From positions 1 to 6,422 of the forward strand of contig JBBRNO010000238.1 in the NCBI GenBank assembly GCA_038230275.1: a stretch of 6,422 bases of DNA, in the 5' to 3' direction. Positions within the stretch are counted from its first letter, which is position 1. Every line of letters begins with the position of its first letter. This DNA is from JANXXV01 sp038230275 (GTDB lineage: Bacteria; Acidobacteriota; Terriglobia; Bryobacterales; Bryobacteraceae). The notes below the pieces were generated by a model. It was not told the origin of the DNA and searched no databases. It was given only the letters and a program-made list of their open reading frames with translations. The position numbers and the translations under genes are program-made. Below are positions 5,334 through 6,422 of the stretch, in pieces.

Positions 5334-5849
5334 ATGGCAACCGGAACGCTGGTATCCGTGGAAGAGTACCTCAACACTAGCTACAGCCCCGACTGCGAGT
5401 ATCTGGACGGAGAAGTACTGCAGCGGAACTTGGGCGAATGGGATCATAGCGAATTGCAACTGGCGCTCGGTTCGTATTTGTTGGGTATTCGTAAGAGCAT
5501 CGGATTCTATGTGGCTACGGAACAACGGATTCAGGTAGCACCCACACGGTTTAGGGTTCCGGATATTTGTGTGGTTCTCCACCGCCGGCCAGCGGAACCG
5601 GTTCTTCGCGAACCTCCATTTCTTTGCATAGAGATTCTTTCGCCGGAAGACCGAGCGGGTAAAATGCTGAAGAAGATCAACGACTACCTCAGCTTCGGTG
5701 TACGGTACATCTGGGTGATCGATCCCGTCAGCAGGGAAGCAAGCATCTACAGCCTGTCTGGAGTTTGGGAAGCGAAGGACGGCGTGCTCTCGACCAGCGA
5801 TCCGGAAATTTCGGTATCGCTTCCAGATCTCTATCGGTCTCTCGAATAG
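5334..5849 (+). CDS. Uma2 family (DUF820) PD-(D/E)XK-fold putative endonuclease, array gene 1
   Basis: A 171-residue protein of usual Uma2 length. Family signs in order: MATGTLVSVEEYLNTSY; YLDGEV with Glu27; RVPDICVV with Asp77; FLCIEILSPEDR with Glu100; KKINDY with Lys114; then FGVRYIWVIDP. Glu27, Asp77, Glu100 and Lys114 are the likely metal and catalytic positions of the PD-(D/E)XK fold. Uma2 proteins are abundant in cyanobacteria, Chloroflexi and Acidobacteria; their target and biological role are not established. I start at ATG 5334, because the corresponding codon in the second gene is also ATG while the codon before it is ATG here and TTG there. No clear ribosome site is present; a hairpin lies just upstream. 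The first 21 codons and the last 26 are near identical in DNA to the next gene, and the centre is not. The stop lies inside the next spacer hairpin. Confidence 0.9.
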   Translation: MATGTLVSVEEYLNTSYSPDCEYLDGEVLQRNLGEWDHSELQLALGSYLLGIRKSIGFYVATEQRIQVAPTRFRVPDICVVLHRRPAEPVLREPPFLCIEILSPEDRAGKMLKKINDYLSFGVRYIWVIDPVSREASIYSLSGVWEAKDGVLSTSDPEISVSLPDLYRSLE

Positions 5850-5937
5850 CGAAATTTAGCGCTATTCTGGGTTGATGGCCACCGGAACGCTGATATCCGT
5901 GGAAGAGTACCTCAACACTAGCTACAGCCCCGACTGC
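5769..5937 (+). repeat. Uma2 array junction repeat J1
   Basis: Runs from codon 146 of gene 1 (GAA GCG AAG) through the stop and 22-bp spacer to codon 21 of gene 2. The coding tail differs from J2 at 3 of 81 bases and the head differs from the gene 1 head at 2 of 63. In the following 63 bases differences jump to 13, and the 48 bases before codon 146 are mostly unmatched, so the edges are sharp. Confidence 0.82.
5844..5867 (+). repeat. Spacer hairpin 2 between the two Uma2 genes
   Basis: The same perfect 8-bp arms (5844-5851 and 5860-5867) around AAATTTAG, exactly 541 bp after hairpin 1. The left arm contains the TAG stop of gene 1 (5847-5849), and the right arm ends 7 bases before ATG 5875. 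This position could affect termination or translational coupling. Confidence 0.82.
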
Positions 5938-6390
5938 GATTACGTTGACGGGGAGGTATTGGAGCGCAACTTGGGCGAACGGGAACATAGCGAACTCCAA
6001 GCAGCATTCATCGCCGTTCTTTGGGGGCTCAGAAAACAGTACGGCTTCCATATTTACCCCGAACAGCGCGTCCACGCTCGGCCAGCTTGTTTTCGGGTGC
6101 CTGATGTCTGTGTTGTGCTCGGGCCGCGTCCGTCGACTGCCATTTTCATCGATCCTCGTTTTCTCTGCGTCGAAATCCTCTCGAAGGATGACCGGTACCG
6201 TTCTTTGCGCGAAAAGATCGAGGACTATCAAACCTTTGGCGTCAAGTATGTGTGGATTATCGACCCCAGGACTCGCAAGGCGGACATCTATGGACCCGGC
6301 GGCGCCCGCGAAGCGAAGGACGGCGTGCTCTCGACAAGCGATCCGGAAATTTCGGTATCTCTTCCAGATCTCTACCGGTCTCTCGAATAG
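5875..6390 (+). CDS. Uma2 family (DUF820) PD-(D/E)XK-fold putative endonuclease, array gene 2
   Basis: 171 residues, the same length as gene 1, with no indels in my alignment. The family positions are kept: Glu27 in YVDGEV, Asp77 in RVPDVCVV, Glu100 in FLCVEILS, Lys114 in REKIEDY, and FGVKYVWIIDP. It differs from gene 1 mainly across residues 22-145. The EILSP motif has become EILSK (Pro104 to Lys). It starts at ATG 5875, since the codon before it is TTG. It lies 25 bases after the stop of gene 1 on the same strand, so co-transcription is likely, though no ribosome site is clear and a hairpin fills the gap. No toxin, antitoxin, methylase or DNA-binding partner gene is next to the array within the window. 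Confidence 0.9.
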   Translation: MATGTLISVEEYLNTSYSPDCDYVDGEVLERNLGEREHSELQAAFIAVLWGLRKQYGFHIYPEQRVHARPACFRVPDVCVVLGPRPSTAIFIDPRFLCVEILSKDDRYRSLREKIEDYQTFGVKYVWIIDPRTRKADIYGPGGAREAKDGVLSTSDPEISVSLPDLYRSLE

Positions 6391-6408
6391 CGAAATTTAA
6401 CGGTATTC
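6385..6408 (+). repeat. Spacer hairpin 3, one mismatch
   Basis: GAATAGCG (6385-6392) against CGGTATTC (6401-6408) around AAATTTAA. One of the eight base pairs is lost relative to hairpins 1 and 2. The left arm contains the stop of gene 2. Confidence 0.7.
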
Positions 6409-6415
6409 TGGGATG

Positions 6416-6422
6416 ATGGCAA
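6416..6422 (+). CDS. First codons of a third Uma2 array gene, cut by the window end
   Basis: Only ATGGCAA is visible, preceded by ATG at 6413. It lies 541 bp after ATG 5875, behind the same spacer and hairpin, and matches the MA start of the two complete genes. Its product is inferred from the junction alone. Confidence 0.6.

Larger units (their letters stand above)
5248..5396 (+). repeat. Uma2 array junction repeat J0
   Basis: Covers the tail remnant, the spacer with its hairpin, and the first 21 codons of the Uma2 gene at 5334. It matches J1 (5769-5937) and J2 (6310-6422) almost base for base over the shared parts, apart from the one-base insertion near 5280 and a few substitutions. Junctions repeat every 541 bp. 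Confidence 0.8.
6310..6422 (+). repeat. Uma2 array junction repeat J2, cut by the window end
   Basis: Begins at codon 146 of gene 2 and continues through the spacer into the first bases of a third gene, 541 bp after J1. It carries two substitutions in the spacer (AACGG for AGCGC). Confidence 0.8.

Noticed and set aside
5372..5384. CACTAGC inside the Uma2 heads, resembling the end of the MITE
   Set aside because: It is a conserved stretch of the coding sequence (N-T-S codons) with no other element sequence next to it.
5728..6231. Minus-strand open frames across the Uma2 genes (also 5223-5582)
   Set aside because: They are similar to each other only because the genes beneath are repeats, and they cross gene boundaries without start signals.
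1..6422. CRISPR array, tRNA or rRNA genes, transposase
   Set aside because: No regularly spaced short repeats with unique spacers, no cloverleaf or rRNA sequence, and no transposase motif were seen on either strand. The 541-bp repeats are tandem genes.

Overview
The window looks like a chromosomal segment from a GC-rich soil bacterium, most likely an Acidobacteriota member near Candidatus Solibacter / Bryobacterales. I infer this from the gene content, without a search: a carboxypeptidase-regulatory-like protein with a c-type haem motif, exported serine hydrolase and amidohydrolase genes, and tandem Uma2 genes beginning MATGTL.SVEEYL.TSY.PDC.

Positions 1-4813 hold five single genes in alternating orientation. 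From the left they are: a 3'-truncated minus-strand secreted protein (1-752, GTG start); a plus-strand exported class C beta-lactamase-type serine hydrolase (815-2035); a minus-strand secreted metal-dependent amidohydrolase (2184-3464); a plus-strand DinB/YfiT-type protein (3522-4049); and a minus-strand secreted TrbI/VirB10-like protein (4046-4810). They form two divergent pairs with very short shared promoter regions (753-814 and 3465-3521) and two convergent pairs. There is no obvious shared pathway; four of the five products carry export signals.

Two copies of one 158-bp element (2031-2188 and 4880-5037) match at about 89 % with no gaps. Each is a long imperfect palindrome whose ends read GCTAG...CTAGC, as expected for a MITE of an IS630/Tc1-type transposon that duplicates TA. 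The first copy lies exactly between the convergent serine hydrolase and amidohydrolase genes and forms part of both stop codons. Removing it restores a CTAG at which the two genes would have overlapped stop-to-stop.

From 5248 to the end is a tandem array of Uma2-family (DUF820, PD-(D/E)XK nuclease fold) genes with a 541-bp period: a frameshifted 3' tail remnant, two complete 171-residue genes and the first bases of a third. The gene ends and the 22-bp hairpin-bearing spacers are almost identical between copies, while the gene middles are strongly diverged. This conserved-junction, variable-core array is the least ordinary feature of the window, together with the MITE insertion.
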